From: Candidatus Latescibacterota bacterium
GTDB lineage: Bacteria; Latescibacterota; UBA2968; UBA8231
Length of the DNA: 64,000 nt
Assembly (NCBI GenBank): GCA_022819745.1
Contig: JAJEGS010000039.1
Span: 499,037-563,036 of the forward strand
Direction of reading: 5' to 3'
The translations under genes were made by a program, and so were the position numbers. Under the pieces are notes generated by a model. The model worked only from the letters and a program-made list of their open reading frames with translations. It did not search any database and was not told the origin of the DNA. The first letter of the stretch is position 1. Each line of letters begins with the position of its first letter. Positions 17,741 through 26,994 of the stretch are shown one piece after another.

Positions 17741-17773
17741 ATAGCCCTTGTCGCACCTAGGACAAGGGGCTAT
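17741..17773. promoter_or_regulatory. Inverted repeat between divergent MFS and lactonase genes
   Basis: ATAGCCC-TTGTC pairs with GACAA-GGGGCTAT around an 8-base loop. It lies just 11 bases from the MFS start and 35 from the lactonase start, so it could be an operator serving both genes or a leader hairpin. Confidence 0.5.
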
Positions 17774-17807
17774 GTTTCGGCGCAAAACCTCAAAGGAGTA
17801 AACCTCA

Positions 17808-18830
17808 ATGACCGCACAAGACCAACCCGTCGTCTTCGTCTCGCTCACCGGCGACGAAGCCATTAAGCTCTACGACCTCGACCCCCAATCGGGCGCGCTG
17901 GACCTGCGCGCCACCAGTCCGGCACACGGCCCGTCGGGCGCGCTCTTTTTGCATCCGTCGCGCCCCGTGCTCTACGACGGCCATGTCGGGGACTCAACCC
18001 TCGCTAGCTTCCATCTCGATACCGCGTCGGGGGAATTGACCCTGATCAACAAGGTGGACACCAGCCTCGACACCCCCGCTCACCTCATTACCGACCCCGC
18101 CGGTCGTTTCCTCCTCACCGCTTATTACACCGGCGGCGGCGTCACAGTCCACCGCTTAGACGACGACGGAGCCATCGGCGATCTCGTCCAGCGCATCGAC
18201 ACCGGCCCCAAGGCACACGCCATCCTGCTGACCGAGGACGAGCGCTTTGTCTTTGTGCCCCACGTCTATCCCAACAACAAGACCAGCCAGTTCCGCTTCG
18301 ACGCCAGCACCGGCCAACTCTCGCCCAACGACCCGCCCGTGCTGGCTCCACCGGAAGGTGAGCCTGGCCCTCGGCACATCTGCTTCCGCCCGCTCGGCGA
18401 CATCGCGTACATCGTCAACGAACAGGGCAACACAGTCACCGCCCACCGCTTCGACCCCGAGCGCGGCACCCTCTCCATTTTCCAGGACATCTCGACCCTG
18501 CCCGCGGACTATACCGAAGGCGGGCACACCGCCCACGTCGAAGTCCATCCCAATGGCCAGTGGTGCTACGCATCCAATCGCGGCCACGACAGTATTGTCG
18601 GCTATAACATCGACGCCGACGGCGCGCTCAGCCCGTTCGGACACTACCCAATACCGGCCAGCCCGCGCTCGTTCAATATCGACCCGACTGGCACGTACCT
18701 GTACGGCGCTGGAGAAGCCGCCGACCGCATGACCTGTTATCAGATCGATGCAACCAGCGGTGCCCTACAGCCCATCGCGGATTACGAAGTGGGCAGTCAG
18801 CCGTTTTGGGTCATGGTGACAACGCTTTAG
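17808..18830 (+). CDS. Lactonase family protein (6-phosphogluconolactonase-like propeller)
   Basis: 340 residues with AAGGAG 9 bases before ATG. Seven-bladed propeller of the PF10282 type: FVSLTGDEAIKLYDLDPQ, PSGALFLHPSRPVLY, PKAHAILLTEDERFVFV, GPRHICFRPLGDIAYIVNE, HVEVHPNGQWCYASNR and PRSFNIDPTGTYLYGAGE are blade signatures. Hydrolysis of a sugar lactone is expected, logically after the Gfo/aldo-keto dehydrogenases of the cluster. Confidence 0.88.
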   Translation: MTAQDQPVVFVSLTGDEAIKLYDLDPQSGALDLRATSPAHGPSGALFLHPSRPVLYDGHVGDSTLASFHLDTASGELTLINKVDTSLDTPAHLITDPAGRFLLTAYYTGGGVTVHRLDDDGAIGDLVQRIDTGPKAHAILLTEDERFVFVPHVYPNNKTSQFRFDASTGQLSPNDPPVLAPPEGEPGPRHICFRPLGDIAYIVNEQGNTVTAHRFDPERGTLSIFQDISTLPADYTEGGHTAHVEVHPNGQWCYASNRGHDSIVGYNIDADGALSPFGHYPIPASPRSFNIDPTGTYLYGAGEAADRMTCYQIDATSGALQPIADYEVGSQPFWVMVTTL

Positions 18831-18839
18831 AGGCCGTGT

Positions 18840-18869
18840 ATCTGCGCTCATCTGCGTTCATCTGCGGAT
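18840..18869. repeat. Three 10-bp tandem units
   Basis: ATCTGCG(C/T)TC occurs twice and then ATCTGCGGAT, between the convergent lactonase and Gfo genes. Confidence 0.6.
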
Positions 18870-18873
18870 CGTC

Positions 18874-20130
18874 TTAGCCCAACCCAAGCGCTTCGTCGAT
18901 GTCCTGCTGATAGGCCCGCACGGCTCCGCTCATAATCTCCTCCATGGACAGCGAACGCCCGGCGTGCGCCGACTCATAGGCCCCCACAATCGCCGCGACG
19001 GCCTGCATCCCGCCAAAACCATCCACTTCGGGTTGGCCGCCGGTGAGTATGGCTTGGGCAAAGTCGTGGTACTCAATGGCCAAGTGCCGGGAGTCGATTT
19101 CGTAGAAGGATGTTGCGGAAGGATCGTATTCTACGCCGTCGGCACCAAAGAGGCGCTCGGTGATCTCGTCGAGGTGAAAATCCGGCAGGAGCGAGAGGAT
19201 TTCGCGGCCTTTTAGCTCCTTGCCTTCCAAGCGCAGCACCGCGGGCCGACCATTGCGGTCGCCGGGAGCATAGAGTGCTCCCAAGCGGCCGTGGACGCTG
19301 CGCTCCCATCCCCGACCACCGCGGCCCGCCACCAACACGAGTTGCGCCAGTGCACCAGACCGCATCCTGTATAGCGCGACGACAGAATCCTCGCCCGTGG
19401 CCTCTACACTCTCGGGATAGGTCTTGGCCCGCTCGCGGTAGGATTCGAGGGGGTGATCGTCGTAGCCGTCTGGCCTGCGCCGCACCGGCTCGACGATGAA
19501 GCCGCCGCCAAATACGTGCGCGTAGTCCCCCATGTAGTACTGGATGATGTCGCCGTAGTGGACGCCCATGTCCAAACCAATGGCCCCTTTCTCCTTGAGA
19601 TGGCGCCAAGGCGTAATGGTTATGCGGTCGCTGCCGCCGGCCGACGCCTGGATCATCAAAAAGGGATCCCCGAGCAGGCCAGACTCGACGATCGCCCGAG
19701 CCAAGCGATTGGGCGGGTCGCGGCGGTAGTTTTCGGCCGTGGCCAGCACGGCATTGCCGGTGTCGGCTGCGTCAATCATGGCTTGGCAGGCGCGCATGGT
19801 AATGCCGAGGGGCTTTTCCACCAGCGCGTGCTTGCCGGCCAACAGGGCTGGCACGGCCACTTGGTGATGCACGGAAACGTCGGTAACCACATCGACGGCT
19901 AGGATATCATCGCGCTTGAGCATCGAATCCATATCCGTAAAGATCAGCGGCTCGCGTCCGAACAGCCGCTGCACTTCGCGGGCGGCAAACTCGGCGTTTG
20001 CTCGGTTCACGTCGCAGACGGCCATCAATTCGACATTGCCGATGCCGCTGTCTTCTAACACCTTATAGGCCAAGATGTGGCGATGGCCCATGCCGCCGCA
20101 GCCGACGACGCAAAGCGGTACTTTTTCCAT
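18874..20130 (-). CDS. Gfo/Idh/MocA family oxidoreductase
   Basis: 418 residues, AGGAG before the ATG at 20130. GCGGMG at 10-15 binds NAD(P); EKP is at 105-107 (LVEKPLG); GLDMGVHYGD supplies the catalytic His zone. Longer than usual (about 340) because of a region around 205-240 rich in Arg and Tyr. It faces a DUF6785-type membrane protein gene that starts about 85 bases away on the other strand; the same family pair recurs at 33.4-36.4 kb. Confidence 0.9.
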   Translation of the reverse strand: MEKVPLCVVGCGGMGHRHILAYKVLEDSGIGNVELMAVCDVNRANAEFAAREVQRLFGREPLIFTDMDSMLKRDDILAVDVVTDVSVHHQVAVPALLAGKHALVEKPLGITMRACQAMIDAADTGNAVLATAENYRRDPPNRLARAIVESGLLGDPFLMIQASAGGSDRITITPWRHLKEKGAIGLDMGVHYGDIIQYYMGDYAHVFGGGFIVEPVRRRPDGYDDHPLESYRERAKTYPESVEATGEDSVVALYRMRSGALAQLVLVAGRGGRGWERSVHGRLGALYAPGDRNGRPAVLRLEGKELKGREILSLLPDFHLDEITERLFGADGVEYDPSATSFYEIDSRHLAIEYHDFAQAILTGGQPEVDGFGGMQAVAAIVGAYESAHAGRSLSMEEIMSGAVRAYQQDIDEALGLG

Positions 20131-20214
20131 AATAGAGTCTCCTGTTGTGTGTGCGGAAAGTCGTGCGCGACTACGGGCATTGTCAAGGGGAAGGCAAAAC
20201 TCGGAAGAAACATT

Positions 20215-22173
20215 TTGCTAAAACGTTCTCCATCGACGATAAAGGGATGCACGCCCAAGGCGCTGATCGTCGGGCTGCTCGGTGCCGTTTGCATGGGCCT
20301 CGGCTCGACCTACAACGACATGATCGTCAAAGGCTCCGGGCTGGCCGTGTGGAACCTAACCCCCGCAGCGATCTTTCTCTTTTTTCTCCTCGTCGTCCTC
20401 TTAAACCCGCTCTTACGGCTGCTGCATCCGCGCCTACCCTTGCAGCGCGGCGAACTGGCCGTGGCCTTCTTCCTCATCCTGCTAGCCAACACCCTGTCGA
20501 GCCGCGGCCTACCCGCGCAACTCCTGCCGGTCATCACGGGGGCCTATTATTACGCCACGCCGGAAAACGGTTGGGCCGAGATCGTCCAGCCCTACATGCC
20601 CGATTGGCCGGTGCCCCAAAGCCGCGACGCCATCTGGGGCTTTTACGAAGGCGACCCCACGGGTTCCGTGCCGTGGGCGATCTGGGCGGCCCCCCTGTTG
20701 TACTGGGCCGTCTTTGGCTTGGCCCTCTTCCTGGCGATGGTCTGCCTAATGGTGATCGTGCGGCGGCAATGGGTGGAGCGCGAGCGTCTAGCCTATCCCA
20801 TGGTCCAGCTTCCCCTAGCCATGATCGCCGACGACGGTCGCGGACGGACCATCAAACCCCTGTTTCGCAGCGGGTTTATGTGGCTTGGCTTTTCTCTCCC
20901 CTTTGTCCTCGCCTCGATCAACGCCTTGCACAACTACTTTGTGGTCGTCCCTTCAGTCAGCCTCTCACTCGACAGCGTCCCAGTCTTTCGCGGCATGGCG
21001 TCCCTGAGGATGTACCTGAGCTTGTCGATGGTGGGCTTTTCCTACTTCGTGCCGCAAAACATCGCCTTGGGCCTGAGTTTTTTTCACCTCGTAAACGTGG
21101 TGCAGCGGGGCCTGCTCGGGGTGTTGGCTTGGGGAGGTAAGGATGAGACGATGGGTGCGTACAGCCAGTACACCGACCCGATCATCATCCACCAAGCCAT
21201 GGGCGGCATGATCGTCTTGGTGCTGGGATCGCTTTGGGTGGGCAGAGGGCACGTTAAGGACGTGCTGCGCAAGGCTTTTCTCGGCGCACCAGACGTAACT
21301 GACGCGGATGAAATCATGTCCTACCGCGTCGCCGTGTGGGGAGCTATCATCAGCTTCCTGACGATGGGCGTCTGGCTCTGGCAATCGGGCATTCCGCTGC
21401 TCTTTGTTCCCCTGTTGCTTTTTGGTGCCTTTGTCGGATTTATGACCATTGCCCGCGTCGTCGCGCAAGGTGGGGTCGCGTCCATGTTTCCGCCGACCAA
21501 CGGGCCGGACTTTGTCGTCGCCAATGTCGGGGGCACCGTGTTGGGCACTAAGGGCATGGCTGGCATGGCCCTGAGCTATGCCTGGAGCGTGGACACCTTG
21601 ATCCTAATGATGAGCGCCTGCGCCAACGGCCTGAAACTCGTCACTGAAATCAGCCTGCCCCATCGCCGCCGCCTCTTTGGTGCCATAGTCGCGGTGATCG
21701 TCCTAACGCTCGGCTGTGTCGTCATCCTGACCCTCTATCTGGGCTACGAGTACGGGGCCATCAATCTGTCGCGGTTTTACTTCAACAACGTCGCGCAGTA
21801 CCCCTATCGCTTTATGGAGAAGAGCATTCTCAATCCGTTCGAGCCGCGGCCGAGTACGTGGATGCACATCGGCACCGGCGCAGCTATCATGGGCGGACTG
21901 ATGGCGGTCCAGTACCGGTTTCTGTGGTGGCCTTTCCACTCGCTGGGGTTTCCGGTCAGTTGCGTCTTCGGCAAGATGTGGTTCAGCGTCTTCATCGCCT
22001 GGCTCATCAAGAGCACAGTGCTCAAATACGGAGGGCTGACGCTCTTCAATCGCCTCAAGCCCTTCTTCTTAGGACTGGTTCTAGGCGAGGCCGTCGCAGC
22101 GGGGACTTGGGTGCTCATCGACTATATAACCGGCATGCAAAACAATTATCTGGGCGGAATCGTATTCCAGTGA
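20215..22173 (+). CDS. DUF6785-type polytopic membrane protein
   Basis: 652 residues from a TTG at 20215 with GGAAG 7 bases upstream. The longer frame from 20077 overlaps the Gfo gene and lacks similarity to the paralogue at 33441-35417, whereas from 20215 the two align throughout (TPAAIFLFFLLV against TPAAFFLLFLLV; YYATPENGWAE against YFASPENNWEE; RRQWVERERLAYPMVQLPL against RRQWMDHERLLYPLTQVPL). About 14 hydrophobic segments. I recognise it as the DUF6785/DUF6784 type, with an OPT-transporter-like look. Probably imports the substrate of the following PhyH and amidohydrolase genes. Confidence 0.8.
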   Translation: MLKRSPSTIKGCTPKALIVGLLGAVCMGLGSTYNDMIVKGSGLAVWNLTPAAIFLFFLLVVLLNPLLRLLHPRLPLQRGELAVAFFLILLANTLSSRGLPAQLLPVITGAYYYATPENGWAEIVQPYMPDWPVPQSRDAIWGFYEGDPTGSVPWAIWAAPLLYWAVFGLALFLAMVCLMVIVRRQWVERERLAYPMVQLPLAMIADDGRGRTIKPLFRSGFMWLGFSLPFVLASINALHNYFVVVPSVSLSLDSVPVFRGMASLRMYLSLSMVGFSYFVPQNIALGLSFFHLVNVVQRGLLGVLAWGGKDETMGAYSQYTDPIIIHQAMGGMIVLVLGSLWVGRGHVKDVLRKAFLGAPDVTDADEIMSYRVAVWGAIISFLTMGVWLWQSGIPLLFVPLLLFGAFVGFMTIARVVAQGGVASMFPPTNGPDFVVANVGGTVLGTKGMAGMALSYAWSVDTLILMMSACANGLKLVTEISLPHRRRLFGAIVAVIVLTLGCVVILTLYLGYEYGAINLSRFYFNNVAQYPYRFMEKSILNPFEPRPSTWMHIGTGAAIMGGLMAVQYRFLWWPFHSLGFPVSCVFGKMWFSVFIAWLIKSTVLKYGGLTLFNRLKPFFLGLVLGEAVAAGTWVLIDYITGMQNNYLGGIVFQ

Positions 22174-22235
22174 AGTGCGCTTGAACGGCGCTGTTGAAAC
22201 GGCTATCTTATCCGCCCAAACAAAGGCCAAACACC

Positions 22236-23075
22236 ATGATGACGCCCGACCAACGCTACTTCTTCGATCTGACCGGCTACCTCCACCTGCGCGACGTGCT
22301 CAGCCCGGAAGAGCTCGCACCCGCGCAAGCGGCAGCCGACCGCTACATCAACATGCCGCCCGAAGAGTGGCCGCCCGAATTCGGTGCGGATCTCGAGCGC
22401 CGCGACATCACCGGCTATCAGCACGGCTTTGCCTTTGACAAAAGCCTCGAAGTGCTCACCCGCCATCCTGCTACTTGGCCGATCCTCATGGAACTCACCG
22501 ACCGCCGGCCACGCTTCACCGGCGGCACCCTCGGCTACAACCGCCACGGCCACGGCTTCCACTACCTGCACGCCGGATGGCAGCCGTCCAAACGACCCGA
22601 TGTGCGGCGCTATTACCTCGAAGACGGCCAGGTACGCTGTACGGACTTTATTTTCTTTTTTTACTTGAGCGATGTCTTCCCCGGCGATGGCGGCCTCATC
22701 GTCTTGCCCGGCTCGCACAAGGCCCATTTCGACCGGCCCCGAGGGATGTTTTATCTAGACGCCGAAGACGACGAGGACAGGGACTACGTCGCGCACACCG
22801 TGTCCCCGGGCGTCCACAATGTCTGCGCCCGCGCCGGCGATGTGGTCATCATGCCCGAGCACCTCACGCACGGCGCGCTCACTTGGAAGCCCCGCGACCG
22901 CGACCGCCGCTTCCTGATCATGCGCCACACCGTCCAGCACATGATCACCCGTCAGCGCCGGCCCGTTCCAGACGCCATTCGCCAGCGGCTCGACCCCGAG
23001 ACCATTGACCTGATCGAATTGGCTCCGTACTACGAATACAAAGACATCGTCAAAAAGCGCGAAAACATCGACTAA
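22236..23075 (+). CDS. Phytanoyl-CoA dioxygenase (PhyH) family protein
   Basis: 279 residues from ATG 22236; the longer frame from 22194 has no ribosome site. Fe(II)/2-oxoglutarate oxygenase features: DVFPGDGGLIVLPGSHKAHF and MPEHLTHGALTWKPRDRDRR, giving the distal His and the Arg that binds 2-oxoglutarate. The usual HxD is not seen; GHGFHYLHAGW occupies the place. Such PhyH-like enzymes are strongly expanded in related uncultured phyla and hydroxylate diverse small molecules. Five bases separate it from the next gene. Confidence 0.85.
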   Translation: MMTPDQRYFFDLTGYLHLRDVLSPEELAPAQAAADRYINMPPEEWPPEFGADLERRDITGYQHGFAFDKSLEVLTRHPATWPILMELTDRRPRFTGGTLGYNRHGHGFHYLHAGWQPSKRPDVRRYYLEDGQVRCTDFIFFFYLSDVFPGDGGLIVLPGSHKAHFDRPRGMFYLDAEDDEDRDYVAHTVSPGVHNVCARAGDVVIMPEHLTHGALTWKPRDRDRRFLIMRHTVQHMITRQRRPVPDAIRQRLDPETIDLIELAPYYEYKDIVKKRENID

Positions 23076-23080
23076 CTCCC

Positions 23081-23848
23081 ATGGCATCACAGCAAAACAG
23101 CAGACAGTTGAGCTTCCGCGCCCGCGTCCCCGTCTTCGACGCCAACATCGGCGTCGGCCACTGCCACGACCGGCCCTCGCCATTTGCCGACGTGGCCGAG
23201 CTGCGAGCGGAGATGCAGCGCCACGGCGTAGAGCGCGGCCTGATCTACCACCTCCAAGGCGAAACCATCAGCGCAATTGAGGGCAACGAGGCCCTGCGCG
23301 CTTGGCAGAGCGACGGACTCGTCTTCCAATGGGTCGCCGGGCCGAGCGCGGACTCGTTGGCCCAACTGCGCACGCTCCGCGCCGCAGGCGAAGTCTCCAG
23401 CGTCCGCCTGCACAACACCGAGGCGAGCCGCGTCCCCTTTGCCGACTGGATCTACGGCGAATTGCTCGCTTGGCTGGCAGCCGAGCGCATCCCCCTGTGG
23501 ATTTCGCTGGCCGACACCCCAGTCGCCGAAGTCATGGAGACCTTGCAACGCTTCCCAGATTTACAAGTAGTGCTCCTCGGCGCACACTACGTGCATTCCC
23601 TCGCCTTGCGCCCCCTGCTCAGCGCACTGCCCCAAGCGACAATGGAGCTAAGCCGCTTTGAGAATCTGGGCGGCATCGAGTCCCTGATCGGCGAATTTGG
23701 CGTGGAGCGCTTCCTCTACGGGTCCTACTATCCGCGCTACGCCATGGGGCCGATGCTCTTTTACCTGCACCATTTGGCCATTGACGACGACGCGCTCGCA
23801 GCTTTGACCGCGGGCAACCTAGAGCGCATTCTCGGAGGGAGCACATGA
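23081..23848 (+). CDS. Amidohydrolase-like TIM barrel, degenerate
   Basis: 255 residues. It resembles the next gene in layout (VFDANIGVGHCHDRP for the first strand; VVLLGAHYVHSLALRPLL; ERFLYGSYYPRYAMGPM) but the first-strand HxH is NIG, and the final GSDTP Asp is replaced (YGSYYP). So it is probably a non-catalytic or altered paralogue, perhaps a partner subunit. The two genes overlap by 4 bases (ATGA). Confidence 0.75.
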   Translation: MASQQNSRQLSFRARVPVFDANIGVGHCHDRPSPFADVAELRAEMQRHGVERGLIYHLQGETISAIEGNEALRAWQSDGLVFQWVAGPSADSLAQLRTLRAAGEVSSVRLHNTEASRVPFADWIYGELLAWLAAERIPLWISLADTPVAEVMETLQRFPDLQVVLLGAHYVHSLALRPLLSALPQATMELSRFENLGGIESLIGEFGVERFLYGSYYPRYAMGPMLFYLHHLAIDDDALAALTAGNLERILGGST

Positions 23849-24579
23849 TCATCGACTTTCACGGCCACGTAGGCCGCTGGGACTCCCTCGACATGGTCGA
23901 TGACCCGGCCGCGATGCTGCACGCCATGGATGCGGTGGGGATCGACAAAAGCTGCGTCTTCAACATCTTCCATCCCGAAGGCAAACCCGGCAACGACCAG
24001 ACCGCGGCTTTTGTCGCCCGCCACCCCGACCGCTTCATTGGCTTTGCCTATGTGTGCCCCACCTGCCCCGACACCGTGCGGCCCGAATTGGAAAGAGCCA
24101 TCGACGAACTCGGGTTCCGGGCGATTAAAATCTACCCGCCCTATACGCCCTTTCCGCTCGACGATCCGGCTTGGGACCCAATCTACGAGTTTGCCTCTGA
24201 GCGCGGCCTCGCGATCATTGCGCACACAGGCGGCGAGCCAACGGCCGCACCCGCCCAGTTTGGTCGCGCAGCCGAGCGCTTCCCCAACGCCCGCTTCGTC
24301 GCCGGCCACTCCGGCAACATCGAGCCGTATCGCAGCCAAGCCATTGACGCGGCCCAGCGCCTGCCCAACTACTTCCTCGAAACCTGTTCGACCTTCCGCA
24401 CCCCAGGCGTCATCGAAGAGCTGGTGGCCAAGGCCGGGGCCGACCGCGTGCTCTTCGGCTCGGACACCCCCTTGATGGACCCCCGCCCACAGCTCGGCAA
24501 GATCATCACCGCAGCCATTGACGACGACGCCAAGCGCCTCATCCTCGGCGAGAACGCCCGGAGCTTGCTCCGGCTGTGA
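23845..24579 (+). CDS. Amidohydrolase 2 family protein
   Basis: 244 residues. DFHGH (H6, H8), IIAHTGGEP, FVAGHSGNIEPYR and LFGSDTPLMDPR give the His-His-His-His-Asp metal site of the amidohydrolase_2/ACMSD-like branch. Decarboxylation or C-C/C-N hydrolysis of a small carboxylate is plausible. Part of the run DUF6785, PhyH, amidohydrolase-like, amidohydrolase. Confidence 0.88.
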   Translation: MIIDFHGHVGRWDSLDMVDDPAAMLHAMDAVGIDKSCVFNIFHPEGKPGNDQTAAFVARHPDRFIGFAYVCPTCPDTVRPELERAIDELGFRAIKIYPPYTPFPLDDPAWDPIYEFASERGLAIIAHTGGEPTAAPAQFGRAAERFPNARFVAGHSGNIEPYRSQAIDAAQRLPNYFLETCSTFRTPGVIEELVAKAGADRVLFGSDTPLMDPRPQLGKIITAAIDDDAKRLILGENARSLLRL

Positions 24580-24674
24580 AAAAGTCCAATAGTCCCAAAG
24601 CCTACTCGATAAATAGCGCATCGACTTCTATCACTAGTTTCACACCCTTTGCAAGCGCACGCATTAGCGAGAGT

Positions 24675-26411
24675 ATGAGAAAATTCCTCCAAAAGACAAA
24701 ACTCGCCGCCTACGGCTTGCTCGGCAGCTTGGCGCTCGCCACCTGTGGTTCCGACGAAGGGGGCATAAAGCACGTCCCCCGCAACCGCACCCTCATCCTC
24801 GGCTTGCCGCAGATGCGGGACTACGACTCTTTTAACCCCTTTATCGTCGGCACCCAATCCCCGGGCTTCGACTACCTGTTTGAGCCACTTTACTTCTACA
24901 ACGCGTACGTAGAAAAAGACCACGTCATACCTTGGATCGCCACAAGCCACGAGTACAACGCAGACTACACGGAAGCGACGATCCACATTCGCAAGGGAGT
25001 GGCGTGGAGCGATGGGCAGCCTTGGACCGCCCACGACCTCAAGTTCACCATTGACATGCTCAAGGCCCACGCCCCGGAGCTAGCCTTTTCAACCGACATG
25101 GACACTTGGGTCGCCGCAGTCGAAGTCCCGGATTCACTGACGGCGCGATTCGTGCTCAAGGCACCCAACCCCCGCTTTGTATTCTCCTATTTTACCTACA
25201 ACTTCGGCAACGGCATCCACATCGTGCCCAAGCACATCTGGGAGGGCGAAGATCCGACCTCGTTCAAAAACCTCGACTTGGCGCGCGGCCTGCCGGTCGT
25301 CAGCGGCCCCTACCGCCTCGCCCTCTCCGAGCCTCAGCAGCGGCTCTGGGATCTGCGCGAGGACTGGTGGGCCGCCCAAATCGGCTTTCAGCGCCTGCCT
25401 CGGGTCGAGCGCATCATCTACCTGCCCCAAGGCGACGAGAACAAATGGGTTCAGCTCATCCTCGCCAACCAGATGGATCAGTGCATCGACTTGCGGCCCT
25501 CCAACATCAAGACCCTCCTCGACCAAAACCCCAACGTCACCACGTGGTCGGGCCGCCAACTGCCCTACGGCTACCGGGACTGGTGGCCGCCAGCCCTCGG
25601 CTTCAACAACCTAGAGCCACCTTTCGACGACCCGGACATTCGCTGGGCCGTAAACCACGCCATCGACCGCGAACAACTCGTGGCCATCGGCTGGCAAGGC
25701 GCGGGCGAGTACACCCTTTTGCCGTTCCCCCACTTCCCGCCGCTGATGCACTACATCGACCAAGTGCAGGACCTGCTAGCAAAGTATCCCGTAGGAAAAC
25801 ACGACCTCACCCAGACCGCCGCCATCATGGAGCGCAAGGGCTGGAGCAAGGATGCGGAAGGTATGTGGCAGCAGAACGGCGAGCGCCTGAGAATCCCCGT
25901 CGTCGTCTTTCCCTCCCTCTTCCAAGACTTCACGCCCGTGCTCGTCGAGCAACTGCGCCGCGCGGGTTTCGACGCCTCCTTCCGCATGTTTTCCGACGCC
26001 TATACCCGCATGACCCAAGGTACGGCCCGCGCCTTTATCATGGGCAACGGCGGCTCCGTGCGCGACCCGTACTTCACCCTCCGACTCTACCACAGCCGCT
26101 ACGTCCAGCCCACCGGCACGGCCACTCCGTCTTTCTGGCGCTGGCGCAACGCGGATTTCGACCGCTTAGTCGATCAGATGGGCCAGACCGCGCCCGACGA
26201 TCCGGCACTCGTGCCGCTCTTTCGCCAAGCTCTTGAGATCTGGCTGGCCGAATTGCCGGCCATTCCCCTGCTCCAGTGGTTCCACCGCATTCCCCACAAC
26301 CAAACCTATTGGAAAAACTGGCCCTCGGCCGAAAACCCCTACATGAACAGCGCCTATTGGGTGCGTTCGTTCTTGATCGTGCTGTTGGGATTGGAACCGG
26401 CACAGCCTTGA
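24675..26411 (+). CDS. Extracellular solute-binding lipoprotein, family 5
   Basis: 578 residues from the ATG at 24675, which gives a lipoprotein signal (MRKFLQKTKLAAYGLLGSLA then LATC). The longer GTG frame from 24576 is rejected for that reason. SBP_bac_5 features: FNPFIVGTQ, DYTEATIHIRKGVAWSDGQP, DLKFTIDMLKA, GPYRLALSE, IRWAVNHAIDREQLV and AELPAIPLLQW. It would deliver oligopeptides, nickel or oligosaccharide-like ligands to an ABC transporter, but no permease or ATPase gene is in this window. It follows the amidohydrolase by 95 bases. Confidence 0.9.
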   Translation: MRKFLQKTKLAAYGLLGSLALATCGSDEGGIKHVPRNRTLILGLPQMRDYDSFNPFIVGTQSPGFDYLFEPLYFYNAYVEKDHVIPWIATSHEYNADYTEATIHIRKGVAWSDGQPWTAHDLKFTIDMLKAHAPELAFSTDMDTWVAAVEVPDSLTARFVLKAPNPRFVFSYFTYNFGNGIHIVPKHIWEGEDPTSFKNLDLARGLPVVSGPYRLALSEPQQRLWDLREDWWAAQIGFQRLPRVERIIYLPQGDENKWVQLILANQMDQCIDLRPSNIKTLLDQNPNVTTWSGRQLPYGYRDWWPPALGFNNLEPPFDDPDIRWAVNHAIDREQLVAIGWQGAGEYTLLPFPHFPPLMHYIDQVQDLLAKYPVGKHDLTQTAAIMERKGWSKDAEGMWQQNGERLRIPVVVFPSLFQDFTPVLVEQLRRAGFDASFRMFSDAYTRMTQGTARAFIMGNGGSVRDPYFTLRLYHSRYVQPTGTATPSFWRWRNADFDRLVDQMGQTAPDDPALVPLFRQALEIWLAELPAIPLLQWFHRIPHNQTYWKNWPSAENPYMNSAYWVRSFLIVLLGLEPAQP

Positions 26412-26495
26412 GTGAGTTAGAGAAAGGTATTATTGCGATGTGTAGCAGTGACTGCCGATTACTTGTCCAGTTAGGCGCGAAAAGAGGAGAAACAC

Positions 26496-26666
26496 GTGAA
26501 GATATACGTCCTTACAGTCGTGATAATAGGACTGGGATATGCTGTATTTCCAGACTACGCAGAGGCTACAGTAGCGTGGTCAAAATGCTCGGCATCTTAT
26601 GACTCAAAGCGCTTTCGGGCAGATGTGAGTTTAGCCACTCTGAATGCCATAAATCTAGCCATTTGA
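26496..26666 (+). CDS. Small putative secreted peptide, 56 residues
   Basis: GTG start with AGAGGAG 6-7 bases upstream. The N-terminus (MKIYVLTVVIIGLGYAVFPD) is a signal peptide or membrane anchor, then about 30 residues with one Cys (AWSKCSASYDSKRF). No recognised family. Base composition is clearly more AT-rich than its neighbours. The strong ribosome site and the signal-like start are the only support. Confidence 0.45.
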   Translation: MKIYVLTVVIIGLGYAVFPDYAEATVAWSKCSASYDSKRFRADVSLATLNAINLAI

Positions 26667-26793
26667 CAAGCCGGACCGCGACAGGAGGCCGATACGCCAA
26701 TGGCGGACTAGTCCGATTGTCCTCCTTTCACAGTCCAATAAATATTTGGGGGGCTCGCTGATTGTTGAGTTATAAAATTGCGGATGCCGTTAT
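26667..26793. other. Intergenic, AT-rich, no gene seen
   Basis: Between the small secreted peptide and the 3' end of the toxin-antitoxin-like pair; I see no strong hairpin with a T-run. Confidence 0.4.
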
Positions 26794-26994
26794 TCACTCG
26801 ACGTGTTGCGATAGAAGGACTCTCACTGAAGGGAGCAACGCATTGGGGATTTCCATCACCGTTTGCGTTGTGTCCTCCCAAACGGCCTCATCTTCCGCCA
26901 CGGCCTCTTCCTCTGTTTGCGATTCGTAATGCTGGAGGAGACGTTGGACACGTTCCTCGTTCCAACCATCCGGAAATCTAGTCTCATTTTTCAT
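26794..26994 (-). CDS. Small acidic antitoxin-like protein
   Basis: 66 residues, strongly acidic middle (SQTEEEAVAEDEAVWED), start MKNETRFPDGWNEERVQRLL. Ribosome site AAGGAGAGG 5 bases upstream inside the end of the previous gene, with a 4-base ATGA overlap. Size, acidity and linkage to a DUF4258/BrnT-like partner indicate an antitoxin, and I recall similar small proteins (FPxGWDEERVRRV) beside such toxins. Confidence 0.65.
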   Translation of the reverse strand: MKNETRFPDGWNEERVQRLLQHYESQTEEEAVAEDEAVWEDTTQTVMEIPNALLPSVRVLLSQHVE

